Assembly (NCBI GenBank): GCA_965215765.1
Contig: OZ244118.1
Coordinates: forward strand, 1,054,001 to 1,118,000
Origin: G965212025 sp965215765
GTDB lineage: Bacteria; Pseudomonadota; Gammaproteobacteria; Poriferisulfidales; Oxydemutatoraceae
Length of the DNA stretch: 64,000 nt
Reading direction: 5' to 3'
The notes beneath the pieces are model-generated. The model worked only from the letters and a program-made list of their open reading frames with translations. It had not been told where the DNA came from and searched no databases. The position numbers were made by a program, and so were the translations under genes. This document shows positions 16,813 to 25,737 of this stretch, in pieces; the stretch's first letter is position 1, and every line of letters starts with the position of its first letter.

Positions 16813-16852
16813 CATGTCAACATGTCACTATTGACATTGATGATTTTATGAC
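16813..16852 (+). promoter_or_regulatory. Second hsdM-type promoter and operator
   Basis: Palindrome CATGTCAACATG (16813-16824), TTGACA at 16831-16836 and a TATTAT-like -10 about 16 bp later. Parallel to 5107-5154. Confidence 0.55.
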
Positions 16853-16886
16853 TATTATAAGCAGCCGTAGGATTGAGCACCGCACC

Positions 16887-17470
16887 ATGAACCACGCTGA
16901 CCACAACAAAATCGTTTTTTTCATTTGGTCTATCGCTGACGATTGCCTGAGTGATAAGCTGAAAATAAAAGATCTAGATTCTGACAAAATTGACGAATTA
17001 CTGTAATCAGTGTACTTACCAACCTGTGGTCTTGATCGGATAAAACTTAATCATAATATTGAATTAGTTGATAGAGAGTTCGAAGTTGACCACAAAACCA
17101 AAATCGATGTGATACCCATGATTGAGATGATGTGCAAGAAATGCTAGATGAGGTTATTCGTAATTTTAATGAACGCTGATACCAGGGTTGGAGTTCTATA
17201 CATGAAGAACGTGCATAAAATTTATTTGTAATGCTGATGGCATTAAGAAACACACTGACTTCGAAGAAAAATACAAAAACAACAAAGACAAACACAACCA
17301 TGAATTGGCATTCGGGAAGATATTTGAAGAAATGCTGCTAAAGAACATGCGTAATGATTTATACTTGTATAAGCTATTGTCAAGCGATGTGGCGTTTAAA
17401 GCTACTATGCCGCATAACTTGAGACAGATAACCACATGCTCGCTAAGGTTGATAAGTTAAAGAGATAAAA
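16887..17470 (+). pseudogene. Type I restriction system remnants (hsdM start, hsdR end)
   Basis: The frame from 16887 (MNHADHNKIVFFIWSIADDC) is the start of HsdM for about 20 residues and then runs into other sequence, stopping near 17006. Further on, VIRNFNER-x-YQGWSSIHEE (about 17150-17210) and FGKIFEEMLLKNMRNDLYLY then KLLSSDVAFKATM (about 17315-17410) match the C-terminal region of HsdR restriction subunits, interrupted by stops. The system is therefore gone. Its two ends now frame the CBASS operon that follows. Confidence 0.6.
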
Positions 17471-17516
17471 ATATTATGACTATTCATATCTATAGAACAA
17501 CAAACGAGGAATACTT

Positions 17517-18518
17517 ATGGCAACTACCGTAACTCAGGCATTTAATGAATTCTTAAGCAACAAGGTGAACTTATGCAAAGATGACACCCAAAAGGCTAAA
17601 GCGAGTCGATCTTGGCTTGTAGACAGAATTTCTGAATTTCCAGAGAGTATCGAAAAATTCCCTCTTATTAGCAACGAGAAAAAAATATTTTTTGGATCAT
17701 TTTCAAGAAAAACAAAAATACGACCCTTAGATGACATTGATATAATGATCTGTCTAGCGGCAGATAACTGCACATGTTATGAGAAATACTCGACACTATT
17801 TATGTTTGTTGCTGATGGAACAGACCGATTGAAAGTATTTTGTGACGACGGAAGTGCCATTATAAATTCAAGAAAAGTCGTTAATAAATTTGTAACTAGC
17901 CTCAAAACTGTTCCACAGTACAAAAGTTCCACTATTAAGCGAAATCAGGAAGCGGCAGTGCTCCAGTTAATTAGCTATGATTGGGATTTCGATATTGTTC
18001 CATGCTTTTTCATCTCGTGTGTTGCGTCTGGGAAACCCTGTTATATTATACCTGATGGGAATGGCAACTGGAAAAAGACTGGTCCAAAAGTTGATAACTT
18101 TAGAACACAACGAATTAATCAAGCTCATGACGGTAACATCTTGAATCTTATACGAATCCTGAAGTACTGGAATAAACGTCTTACCAAGCCTATTATGGGG
18201 TCGTATCTCCTAGAAACATTAATCCTTAATCATTATGAATGCCGTCCGGTTACAGAAAATAAATGTATTGACTCAGAAATTCCGCAACTGCTTGGTTACA
18301 TTAAATCAAAGATATTTGATGTCATTCAAGACAATAAGGGTATCCAAGGAAATATTAATACACTCACAACAGATGAGCGGGACAAGATATCATCACGAGC
18401 ATTAGAGGACGAACTCAAAGCAAATGAAGCATTATTCTTTAGAATGAATAATGACCACTCATCATCAATCAATAAGTGGGCTGAAATATTTGGGCCAGAG
18501 TTTCCAGGTTACGGATAA
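17517..18518 (+). CDS. CD-NTase (CBASS nucleotide cyclase)
   Basis: 333 residues. The nucleotidyltransferase signature FFGSFSRKTKIRPLDDIDIM is at residues 58-77, with G60-S61 and the metal-binding D73 and D75. The third acidic residue fits D159 in YDWDFDIVPCF. The later ILKYWNKRLTKPIMGSYLLE belongs to the helical half of OAS-like enzymes. Such enzymes make cyclic or linear oligonucleotide messengers after phage infection. The start has a cgagg ribosome site. The S-4TM gene begins 5 bp after the stop. Sequence is AT-rich compared with the core genes, which suggests transfer. The nucleotide product cannot be read from the sequence. Confidence 0.85.
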   Translation: MATTVTQAFNEFLSNKVNLCKDDTQKAKASRSWLVDRISEFPESIEKFPLISNEKKIFFGSFSRKTKIRPLDDIDIMICLAADNCTCYEKYSTLFMFVADGTDRLKVFCDDGSAIINSRKVVNKFVTSLKTVPQYKSSTIKRNQEAAVLQLISYDWDFDIVPCFFISCVASGKPCYIIPDGNGNWKKTGPKVDNFRTQRINQAHDGNILNLIRILKYWNKRLTKPIMGSYLLETLILNHYECRPVTENKCIDSEIPQLLGYIKSKIFDVIQDNKGIQGNINTLTTDERDKISSRALEDELKANEALFFRMNNDHSSSINKWAEIFGPEFPGYG

Positions 18519-18523
18519 GCAAC

Positions 18524-19444
18524 GTGAATAACATTCACGAAAAACAGTCAAGTGACTGTAATGTAAAAATTGCCGCTGCGTTTCGATTCGCATACAATCG
18601 TGCAAAATTGTTTAAATCGTGCATTTGGAGTATTACATTACTATTAGTTTTCTTCGAGCTATTAATTATTATCAACAATCAAAATATAAAAAATTGCCTG
18701 TCAGATAATCTTGCAGTTATTGTTCTAACCATAAGCCCACTATTGATTCTAATTATTGCTTTGGCAAAACACTGTTCTGTAAACTATTATATCAACCTCG
18801 GCTGTACATTACATCGACTTTATGACTTTGAAGTTCTTGGACTTGGGACAAAGCCAACTTTTCTTGAAATCAGACCTTCTCAAATACAAAAATTTTCAAA
18901 GTCTTGGCTAGATAAAAAACCGACTGATCACGCCAATCTTATTGAGTGGTATCCCAAATCTGTTTCTAATTTTCCTGAAAATGTAGGAGTCTCGCTTTGC
19001 CTTCTACATACATGTACATGGGAGAACGAACTTCGAAATAAATATAAATTTGTACTATTTTTTATTTGTTTCATTACAATTATACTTAGTTTGCTATTGA
19101 TGCATCTCCTTGATTATAAGATATCAGATTATTTTTTCAATATATTTGTGCCTTTATCTCCATTTTTTGCCATTCTGATAGACGAATTACTCGTAACCCG
19201 TTCATGTTTACAAGAAGTTAGAAACGTATCACTTGAAGCTCAAAGACTATTTAATAAATATGATTCTGCATCAGGTAATCAATTTTATGACAAAAATGAA
19301 TTAAATACACTTAATTATCTTTGGTGTAACTATCGTTCTACTGCCAGCCCGATATTTGATTGGTTATACTGGGTTACTCAAAAAAATATGAATATGGATA
19401 TGGCGGATGATGCTAATGAACTTGGTAAAGGACGTAGAAAATAA
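18524..19444 (+). CDS. S-4TM family putative pore-forming effector
   Basis: 306 residues from GTG 18524, 5 bp after the CD-NTase. Predicted membrane segments at about 34-52, 62-82, 176-198 and 204-224 come in two pairs around a soluble section that has the family landmarks RLYDFEVLGLGTKPTFLEIR, EWYPKSVSNFPENVG and CTWENELRNKYKF. S-4TM proteins were predicted as effectors of SMODS nucleotide second-messenger systems and are thought to open the membrane when bound by the messenger. With the cyclase next to it this is a minimal two-gene CBASS. The orphan paralogue at 5562 is clearly related but diverged. Confidence 0.87.
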   Translation: MNNIHEKQSSDCNVKIAAAFRFAYNRAKLFKSCIWSITLLLVFFELLIIINNQNIKNCLSDNLAVIVLTISPLLILIIALAKHCSVNYYINLGCTLHRLYDFEVLGLGTKPTFLEIRPSQIQKFSKSWLDKKPTDHANLIEWYPKSVSNFPENVGVSLCLLHTCTWENELRNKYKFVLFFICFITIILSLLLMHLLDYKISDYFFNIFVPLSPFFAILIDELLVTRSCLQEVRNVSLEAQRLFNKYDSASGNQFYDKNELNTLNYLWCNYRSTASPIFDWLYWVTQKNMNMDMADDANELGKGRRK

Positions 19445-19793
19445 TTTTGTTAAACCTGCATGATATAGTGTGGCCTCTGCTTTTCTCCGTAACTTCAGCC
19501 TCATGCCTTTCTGCCATCCACCTAGTTTTACCATACGAATTTGCTGAATTTACACTGTGCTTGTTCAGGTTTACCTTCCGTCCGTGAGTGAGCCTCTGAA
19601 GAGCTACGTTACACAAATTGAATGTAAAATATGCTAGTCATCTTATTGAACATTCTTAACGGCACATTAATCAGGCGAAGCACAACCCGTACGTCCCAGT
19701 GGCATTTTGCTGGAGTAGATTTATGCCTGTGTCTTGTGCATTTCCGTTGGCTAGCTTCTACCACTCATCACCCCTGACACATGCATGTATCTG
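19445..19793. other. Gene-free stretch after the CBASS operon
   Basis: No recognisable gene, repeat or RNA. It ends abruptly at the AbiEi fragment that starts near 19794. Confidence 0.4.
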
Positions 19794-20160
19794 ATTCGTG
19801 CCCGCCTGACAGAAAAGGACTTTAAGAAATTGAAAGGTGCTCAATTGCCAGCTTGGATGGCGAGGGCACTGGAAAAATACGGCAAGGAAGCTTCTTCTAC
19901 CTGATATCCACTCTAATTTTGGTCATGGTGGCTGGCACCGGCTGACATGGTGGTATTCTTAGCGTATCGGATCGATTCGGTTCGTTTACATGAACCCAGT
20001 GACTGCGCTCAATGCCATTTTGCTGACCCTTTTTTCATGCCGGATGCCCATCCCATGGCTGTCAAAGGTGGTACGTCGGAATGATGTGCAGCAATCCTCC
20101 GTCATTTGACGACATCATCGCTGGTGTTGGTTAAATCGGAAGTACAGTCAATACTTCGTA
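19794..20160 (+). pseudogene. AbiEi 3' end and internally deleted AbiEii
   Basis: Positions 19797-19903 match the last 36 codons of AbiEi copy 2 (RARLTEKDFKKLKGAQLPAW). The following spacer matches 7483-7590. Positions 20010-20158 are the deleted AbiEii form (PDAHPMAVKGGTS joined to NPPSFDDIIAGVG). This is therefore a shifted copy of the 7380-7745 segment. Confidence 0.75.
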
Positions 20161-20664
20161 GGTTGTCAGGTTCCACAGTGAATATCTGCCACAGAGAGAG
20201 CCAGCGGGGGCAAATGTCGGGATGGAGCGGAAAGAGCCAAGTACGCTTGAATCAGCCGGAAGCTCAGACAAACAGGGCACTTGATACGAAAAACCGGTTT
20301 CAGAGAACTGGTTTTTTTGCTTAATGGCGATGAATGAAACCGCTTTGAGATCAGGTTTTCTATGCATCTACATGGTGTTGCGGTACTTTTCATGGGTAAA
20401 GACAGGCTTTATCAGGTTTTTCGCCGCGTCATACCGTGAGTTTGAACCTCCCACTGTAAGTAGCATGGAAATCTCAATGGGCACAAACACCGTGCCATAC
20501 CGAGAGCTCGTATCCTGTTTTACTTTCATTGGAAATAATTACTGCCGCATAATCTGTGGTGAATAACCCCGCCATTCACCGCACGACACGGTTTTGGGAC
20601 GGTAGATTGTCTCTCTCAGTTTGATTACCTTGTAAATTTAACATTTATTGTTAATATTGCATGA
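20161..20664. repeat. Duplicate of 14435-14941, with terminator and ATPase leader
   Basis: A near-identical copy including the hairpin (AAACCGGTT, tcagag, AACTGGTTT, T run) at 20287-20320 and the palindrome TTAACA-TTTAT-TGTTAA at 20638-20654. Confidence 0.8.
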
Positions 20665-21233
20665 ATGTACAAAAGAGAGCTTGCCCATAAGGTTACTGAA
20701 AAATTGACTCGGAACCCGCTGTGGCCATTCTTGGCTCGCGTCAGGTCGGTAAAACCACCCTTGCGCTTGAAATCGCCAAGGGTCAGCCTTCTATTTATCT
20801 TGATCTTGAAAATCAGGAAGATATCCAAAAGCTCAGAGATCCTGCCCATTATCTTGGTTTGCATGCGGATAAACTGGTTATCCTCGATGAGATTCATCGC
20901 TATCCGGATTTGTTCATGTCTTTGCGTGGGGTTATTGATGCTGGTCGTAGAGAGGGAAAAGGTAATGGGCGTTTCCTTGTTCTTGGATCGGCATCTAATG
21001 ATTTGCTCAAGCAAAGCTCGGAAAGTCTTGCCGGGCGCATCAATTATTCAGAGCTTCCGGGGCTCAACCCTTTTGAGATCGAATCTACAGGTAGCCAACA
21101 AGTCATGAATGGCGCAAGAATTTCATTAAAACTTATCTGGAACGCGATGTACCGCAATCTAATGAAGTGCCGTTTAAGGAGTTGCTTGCTGAAAGGACTT
21201 AAAAGCTGTCAGGTCAGTCTGTGGCAGGTATAG
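20665..21233 (+). pseudogene. DUF4143 ATPase duplicate, frameshifted and deleted
   Basis: The start MYKRELAHKVTEKLTRNP is intact. One base lost at about 20718 (aacccgctg for aacccggctg) shifts the frame. The Walker A and B parts continue from 20721 in another frame up to FEIESTGSQ. A deletion then joins to the region around residue 170, and the frame is lost. The C-terminal DUF4143 half is missing. Confidence 0.85.
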
Positions 21234-21304
21234 AATCAAGTCAGGTTTGTGAATCTATTCGGCTTAATATATAATAGCTTGTATTTAAAATTAGAGGTAC
21301 TACA

Positions 21305-22288
21305 ATGTCTTTACACTATCGCATGACAAAAGTGGGTACGCTTTCGGAACCCAAAGGGGTGCCAGATCCTGCTTTCTCTTTGCCTTCTACGGTTAACTGG
21401 ATGAGGGGTTTAGCACTTCTCGTTCGCAACAATGGAGTCGGCCACGAGTTTTCTAAGTCTTTCTATTCTTCGGTTACCGAGCGTGGCTCGAAAGAACGCG
21501 AGGTTAATACCACTCTTGAACAATTGATTTTCGCATTACATCAATGCTCAGCATTACGTGCATTGAAATCCATCCCCAGTAAGGCTGACGTAGCAAGAGT
21601 CGGCATTACTGCTTTGTATTATGGTGTTTATCCGGCGGCTTCAGCAATGATTGCTGCGAAGGTTGGTTCCTTCCAAGATAGTCACGCCGATACGGCTGAT
21701 GATTGGGATAGCAAGATATCTGCAAATAACTTGATCGCGTGCCCTTTTGACCTTCGAGTTACTACATTAGTAAGAAAAGATGCTAAAACCGAAGTGGAAA
21801 AGCTTCTAGGCCCAGAGCGATTTAATTTAAGCGGGGAAGCTCCGCAATCCACTGATGAAGCGTATGGTGCGTGTCATTCATATTTTTCTGGAAGTACTAC
21901 ATGGTTGCGCGAGGAGACAGAAAAAGATCTAATGTTATCTGACGATTTTAAAAACTTGGATGTTAGTAATTTTAGAACGGAAAAAGCCAAAGAATTTAGA
22001 GATCAGCACTTAAGCAAAAAGACATTATGCTTTTTACATCAAGTATCTCGCTACCACGGTAAAGCTAACTACAGGGAGCCTCTTTTTTTGGGTTATGGAA
22101 AAAACACTGAGGCAATGCTCAATACCTATATTGACGATTTGTCTTCGGTTTTGGATTTCTTTGTATGCCAAGCAGGCATTTATTGTTCCCGCCTACTTGG
22201 CGAATCAATTTGGAAGGAATTTTTAGACAACCTCGAAACTAGCCGTTCTTTTTCGCTCTCACCAACTTGTATTTGGGGAAGCGTATGA
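21305..22288 (+). CDS. Hypothetical protein, 327 residues
   Basis: I do not recognise this protein. It is soluble, without signal peptide or membrane segments. The region around residues 80-125 (VNTTLEQLIFALHQCSALRA, then ALYYGVYPAASAMIAAKVGS) is helical. The YYGVYPAAS pattern is faintly like the helix pairs of HEPN nucleases, but the R-x4-6-H motif is not evident. It starts 72 bp after the broken ATPase, with tagaggtactacaATG as a possible ribosome site. Full length with no internal stop, in an island of decayed genes, suggests it is under selection. A defence function is only a guess from position. Confidence 0.6.
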   Translation: MSLHYRMTKVGTLSEPKGVPDPAFSLPSTVNWMRGLALLVRNNGVGHEFSKSFYSSVTERGSKEREVNTTLEQLIFALHQCSALRALKSIPSKADVARVGITALYYGVYPAASAMIAAKVGSFQDSHADTADDWDSKISANNLIACPFDLRVTTLVRKDAKTEVEKLLGPERFNLSGEAPQSTDEAYGACHSYFSGSTTWLREETEKDLMLSDDFKNLDVSNFRTEKAKEFRDQHLSKKTLCFLHQVSRYHGKANYREPLFLGYGKNTEAMLNTYIDDLSSVLDFFVCQAGIYCSRLLGESIWKEFLDNLETSRSFSLSPTCIWGSV

Positions 22289-23173
22289 ATAAATTGACGC
22301 AAGCCCGTAGAATCTATTAGTAGACAATTGAACGCCTGAAACGTGCTATTGGGATAACCCCAACGGTGCGGAACCTGTGGAAGGATTGGGCTTTAAGGCA
22401 CCCAGTGTGTTTGAATGACCAAAGTGGCAGGAAGGCAAGATTTGCATCCACAGAGAGCTGCGCAAAGCACGCTTCATTGATGTTATCCATAAACAAATCA
22501 CAAAACAGTTCCAGTTACGAAGATTGTGGCTACGCGCCAGCCAATTTTACTACCCATTGATTATATTGGTGCAAATCGCTCAATTGCTAACACCATGATT
22601 CCCATGACTAAAAGTTGAGTACCGGTAGTTTCTTGGTACGGAATTTCTCAGGAAATCGCACATATTAGGAGAGAAATGAGAGAATAATGGGTGTTTTTCA
22701 GACAACCAATTCAGGTCTAAAACGCAGAAAATCCCGCAAATGCTAGGCTTTTGAAGCTATGCCTACCATGCCATAGAGATGCTTCCTTCAAATTAATGGC
22801 GGTGGAAAGGCACCATAAAACTAATGCTGCTGACTATACACACTGATCACTATCAAGCACCCGCCAACAGCATTATCTACTTGATAGCTGCGTAACAGGA
22901 AGCGTTCATTGCAAAAGCAACGAAAAGGAGCGAAAGCCATGAACCACCTATAATATCCTGTAACCACATCAATCAGAAGCAATTGGCTGAACGCCGGGGT
23001 GTCACACAACGCACTTTGGAGCGTTGGCACTCCATTGGCTGGGAACAGCTATTCCTTAAAATGGGTGGCTGCGTGGTTTACTGAGAGAAGGATGTGCTGG
23101 TCTATGAGGGACAGCATCTGGCTGAGTCTACCCAATCGCGGGTCTGCAACAGACAGACCTAAACCCAATGGGC
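22289..23173. other. Gene-free stretch with decayed HTH gene and leader
   Basis: Positions about 22614-22910 repeat the 4145-4440 region (decayed terminator near 22730, HTH leader). Positions 22915-23145 are a decayed HTH gene, in which QLAERRGVTQRTLERWHSIG is still readable but the start is replaced by a stop and the wing carries TGA. Positions 22300-22600 hold nothing I can identify. Confidence 0.6.
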
Positions 23174-24478
23174 TTACTTCAGAATATCTGTTCGATGTGT
23201 TTTGGCAATGCCGTCAGCGACTTCTGGCGGCACACCTGATTGGTCAGCGAAATGCTTCCATTGCAAAACAGCTTCCTGCACTTGCCGAACAATCTCTTCT
23301 GCTTTGCCACGCTTCATGGATGCATTTTTCGCGCAGCTTCTAAAGTCCTCGATCGTGAAGCCATCACGCTTTCCGTTCAATGACATCTGGTGCCTGCTCG
23401 TCCAGTCACCTTGTGGGTTGTAGCTGTAGGTCATGTCAAAGGCCGGGGATAAAGACCAGTCGCCTGACTTATCCATCAAGAAAGCAATATTCTTGACATG
23501 GTCATCCTGGTTACGGCCAATAATATTGAAAGCCATTCGCCGGAACTGTTCTTCAATCGTTGCCATCGGCATTCCCAGCTTGCGAATAGTGCGCAGTGCC
23601 TGCTCATAAGAATGAGCTCCCGCTTTCTTGAATTCAAAGTGCTCCATGGCACAGAGGGACTGCGTATGAATCTTCTGTCCAGAATCTGTCCGGTCAAAAC
23701 GCCGGGTCATAAAATGGTTGCGACCGTTCTCTTTAAGTAGTCGTGACTCTTCCATGTCGATTCCAGCTTTTCTAACCATGTGGTAGTAGGCATGCTCAAT
23801 GAGCCCGTAGCCTGCCGGATCGTCCAGTTCTTTATCCCTGTTGCCCGAGACCCCATCAAACTTCAATATCCAATAGGAAAAACCTTTCCCTGCTTTGACT
23901 TGGCCAGAACGCACCTCGTTGGTTTTTTGATTCCAGGCAATAATCGCCTTTGCTCGGGCTCCACCAGCCGAAGTGCCAACACGCAAAATGTCCTGTAAAG
24001 AGTCCTTTCCCAGTTCAGGGTCAAGAGAGCCCTGAAGCGTATTCTGTTCGGTCAAAATTTTGCTGGCGAGTTCAACTAATGCCTTAACATCAACTGGTTC
24101 GGATTTGTCCGTAAAAGGTCCCTGTGATGGCAAATACTCTAACGCTCCCATGCCCCGGGTACCGGTATAGCAAAGACGCTCAACCGGGTTAAAGGTTCCT
24201 GGCGAGCGCCCTTGGTTAGCAAGCCAGACATTAATCAGAGCATTACCAAAATCGTCCGGCAATGAATCGGCAAGCAAACCAGGAAGCCCATGGAATGTTT
24301 CTCGGGGCAAAGCCGGGAATGAATAAATCTGCTTTGAAAGCGGCATGGTGAGTGGTGCCACCTCAATACCGCTGTGAATAAAATCAGACTCATACTCAAA
24401 ATGGGCAGGCTCGGTATTTTCACCCCAGCTTACTGCCCCGATAGGTTTACCCCAAAGCTTTACCCGGGCGACAGTCAT
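23174..24478 (-). CDS. hipA: HipA-type serine/threonine kinase toxin
   Basis: 434 residues. The N-terminal Couple_hipA domain (VKLWGKPIGAVSW to GTRGMGALEYLPS) is followed by the kinase with the ejectable P-loop region VGTSAGGARAKAIIA (about 167-181), the lysine strand FSYWILKFDGV, the catalytic segment FNIIGRNQDDHVKNIAFLMD (about 318-337, with D326 and N331) and the metal-binding LSPAFDMTYS. HipA phosphorylates glutamyl-tRNA synthetase in E. coli and leads to dormancy. Targets vary between homologues. The start overlaps the hipB stop by 4 bp (ATGA), the normal arrangement. All key residues are present, so it should be active. Confidence 0.92.
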   Translation of the reverse strand: MTVARVKLWGKPIGAVSWGENTEPAHFEYESDFIHSGIEVAPLTMPLSKQIYSFPALPRETFHGLPGLLADSLPDDFGNALINVWLANQGRSPGTFNPVERLCYTGTRGMGALEYLPSQGPFTDKSEPVDVKALVELASKILTEQNTLQGSLDPELGKDSLQDILRVGTSAGGARAKAIIAWNQKTNEVRSGQVKAGKGFSYWILKFDGVSGNRDKELDDPAGYGLIEHAYYHMVRKAGIDMEESRLLKENGRNHFMTRRFDRTDSGQKIHTQSLCAMEHFEFKKAGAHSYEQALRTIRKLGMPMATIEEQFRRMAFNIIGRNQDDHVKNIAFLMDKSGDWSLSPAFDMTYSYNPQGDWTSRHQMSLNGKRDGFTIEDFRSCAKNASMKRGKAEEIVRQVQEAVLQWKHFADQSGVPPEVADGIAKTHRTDILK

Positions 24479-24825
24479 TCTTCATCCCTCCACGACCATG
24501 ACCTTTCACTTTTTGGTTGCGCTGATTTTGAAGAGGCCCTTCGGCGTTGCTTTCCCTGCATTTTCAGCTGCTGAACTGGACTCACCACTGGTTCAGGGAT
24601 AAGGGCGTTGAGGTTTTCTACCAGTTGCAGTGCCCGCAGAATACGCATAAGGCTCGAAGCCTGGACTGATTGACCATGCTCAGCCCGGATTAAAGTCCGG
24701 TGCGAAACACCGGCTTCCTGCGCTAACAATGCCTGGCTTTTATCCTGATTCAGGCGGTACCGGGTGATGCGCTCACCCATCTCCTTTAGTATTGCCTCAT
24801 CTGAATGGTCATTATTTATTTTCAT
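24475..24825 (-). CDS. hipB: HipB-type antitoxin (XRE-family HTH)
   Basis: 116 residues from ATG 24825 (MKINNDHSDEAILKEMGERI). The longer frame back to 24912 starts in a less plausible place. Residues 20-70 are an XRE helix-turn-helix (YRLNQDKSQALLAQEAGVSH then RTLIRAEHGQSVQ). The C-terminus is basic and disordered (GKQRRRASSKSAQPKSERSW). HipB represses the operon and holds HipA inactive. The two genes overlap by ATGA. Confidence 0.88.
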   Translation of the reverse strand: MKINNDHSDEAILKEMGERITRYRLNQDKSQALLAQEAGVSHRTLIRAEHGQSVQASSLMRILRALQLVENLNALIPEPVVSPVQQLKMQGKQRRRASSKSAQPKSERSWSWRDEE

Positions 24826-25379
24826 AAGTTGCCTATTTTGTCTGTTTAATGGCGTTAAAGGTTTTGTACTTACCTTTTCTGTCACTTTAGATGGTTTATG
24901 TCTTTCTGTCAATATGCCTCATTTGTCATATTGATGGCGTATATAAGCTTTACTAGCCAAAATTGGCTTATTGCATTAATTGGCAATCGTATTGCAGTGC
25001 TTGGGTTTTCGGGTTTCAGGGTTTGCTGCATGGCCACCACAAAGGCTAGCCTCTTTTCGGCCATCAACACGTACAACGTACTAATATTCACTACGGTAAA
25101 TAGCATAAAGAATGCGTATGTAATCACCTGGCGTGACGATGCACGTAAGCCAGCTACCCACTTCACTCTGGTAGGCTGGCAGTCTTGTTTGTTGATTCCA
25201 AACGATCTGGGAACTGATTACAGAGAATGTCGGCCGTAGAGTGAGCTAGTGGGGGCAAATGTTGGGATGGAATGAAAATGCCCTGGTACGCTTGAGTCGG
25301 GTCGGAAGCCTTGTTAAGCAGGGTGATCAATACGAAAAAACCGGTTTCAGAGAACCTGCTTTTTTTTCGAAGGGGTCAA
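24826..25379. other. hipBA upstream region and third copy of the AbiE terminator block
   Basis: No convincing gene. The plus-strand frame at 24898 has no family features. Positions 25215-25370 repeat the AbiE downstream block (cggaagc, then a degraded hairpin with AACCGGTTTCAGAGAACC and a T run at 25336-25369), showing that an AbiE module or its flank once stood here too. Confidence 0.55.
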
Positions 25380-25697
25380 TTATTCTGCTTTTGGGTCATT
25401 TAACTTTAATACAAAAAGAGAAAAAATCATAAATACAGCAACGATAAAATCAATGACAAACCAAATATCGCGGCCTAAATGAATAACGATAAATGGGTTG
25501 AAAAGTACAGCAAGAAATCCAAAAGTCCAAATCCATTTTTCTTTTTGTACTTGATATGCCATCCATGCGACATATGCCGAGCTCGCAAAGACCACAAACC
25601 GCAAGAGTGTAAAAAATCCGTAAGGCAAGCCATCAAATAAAGCTACAAACAAAAAGACGGAGGAGATAAGCAATGCGACGTTCTTTTTTCTGTTCAA
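25380..25697 (-). CDS. Small membrane protein (DUF6804-like)
   Basis: 105 residues with three to four hydrophobic segments (about 8-25, 28-48, 56-70, 78-98). The pattern LLRFVVFASSAYVAWMAYQV, then GFLAVLFNPFIVIHLGRDIW, is what I associate with DUF6804 proteins. Function unknown. It follows the larger membrane protein at 25738-26685 by 40 bp on the same strand and may be cotranscribed. Confidence 0.6.
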   Translation of the reverse strand: MNRKKNVALLISSVFLFVALFDGLPYGFFTLLRFVVFASSAYVAWMAYQVQKEKWIWTFGFLAVLFNPFIVIHLGRDIWFVIDFIVAVFMIFSLFVLKLNDPKAE

Positions 25698-25737
25698 TTT
25701 TGTAATTTTGATTTAGCAAGTGCCAAAACTCATAGTA

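Noticed and set aside
24898..25239. 113-codon plus-strand ORF upstream of hipB, and its antisense partner at 24909-25166
   Set aside because: No ribosome site and no family resemblance in either direction; each is a shadow of the other.
1440..25379. Integron cassette array
   Set aside because: Toxin-antitoxin cassettes and repeats suggested it, but no integrase and no attC-like paired sites with GTT/AAC ends are visible; the spacers carry gene remnants instead.
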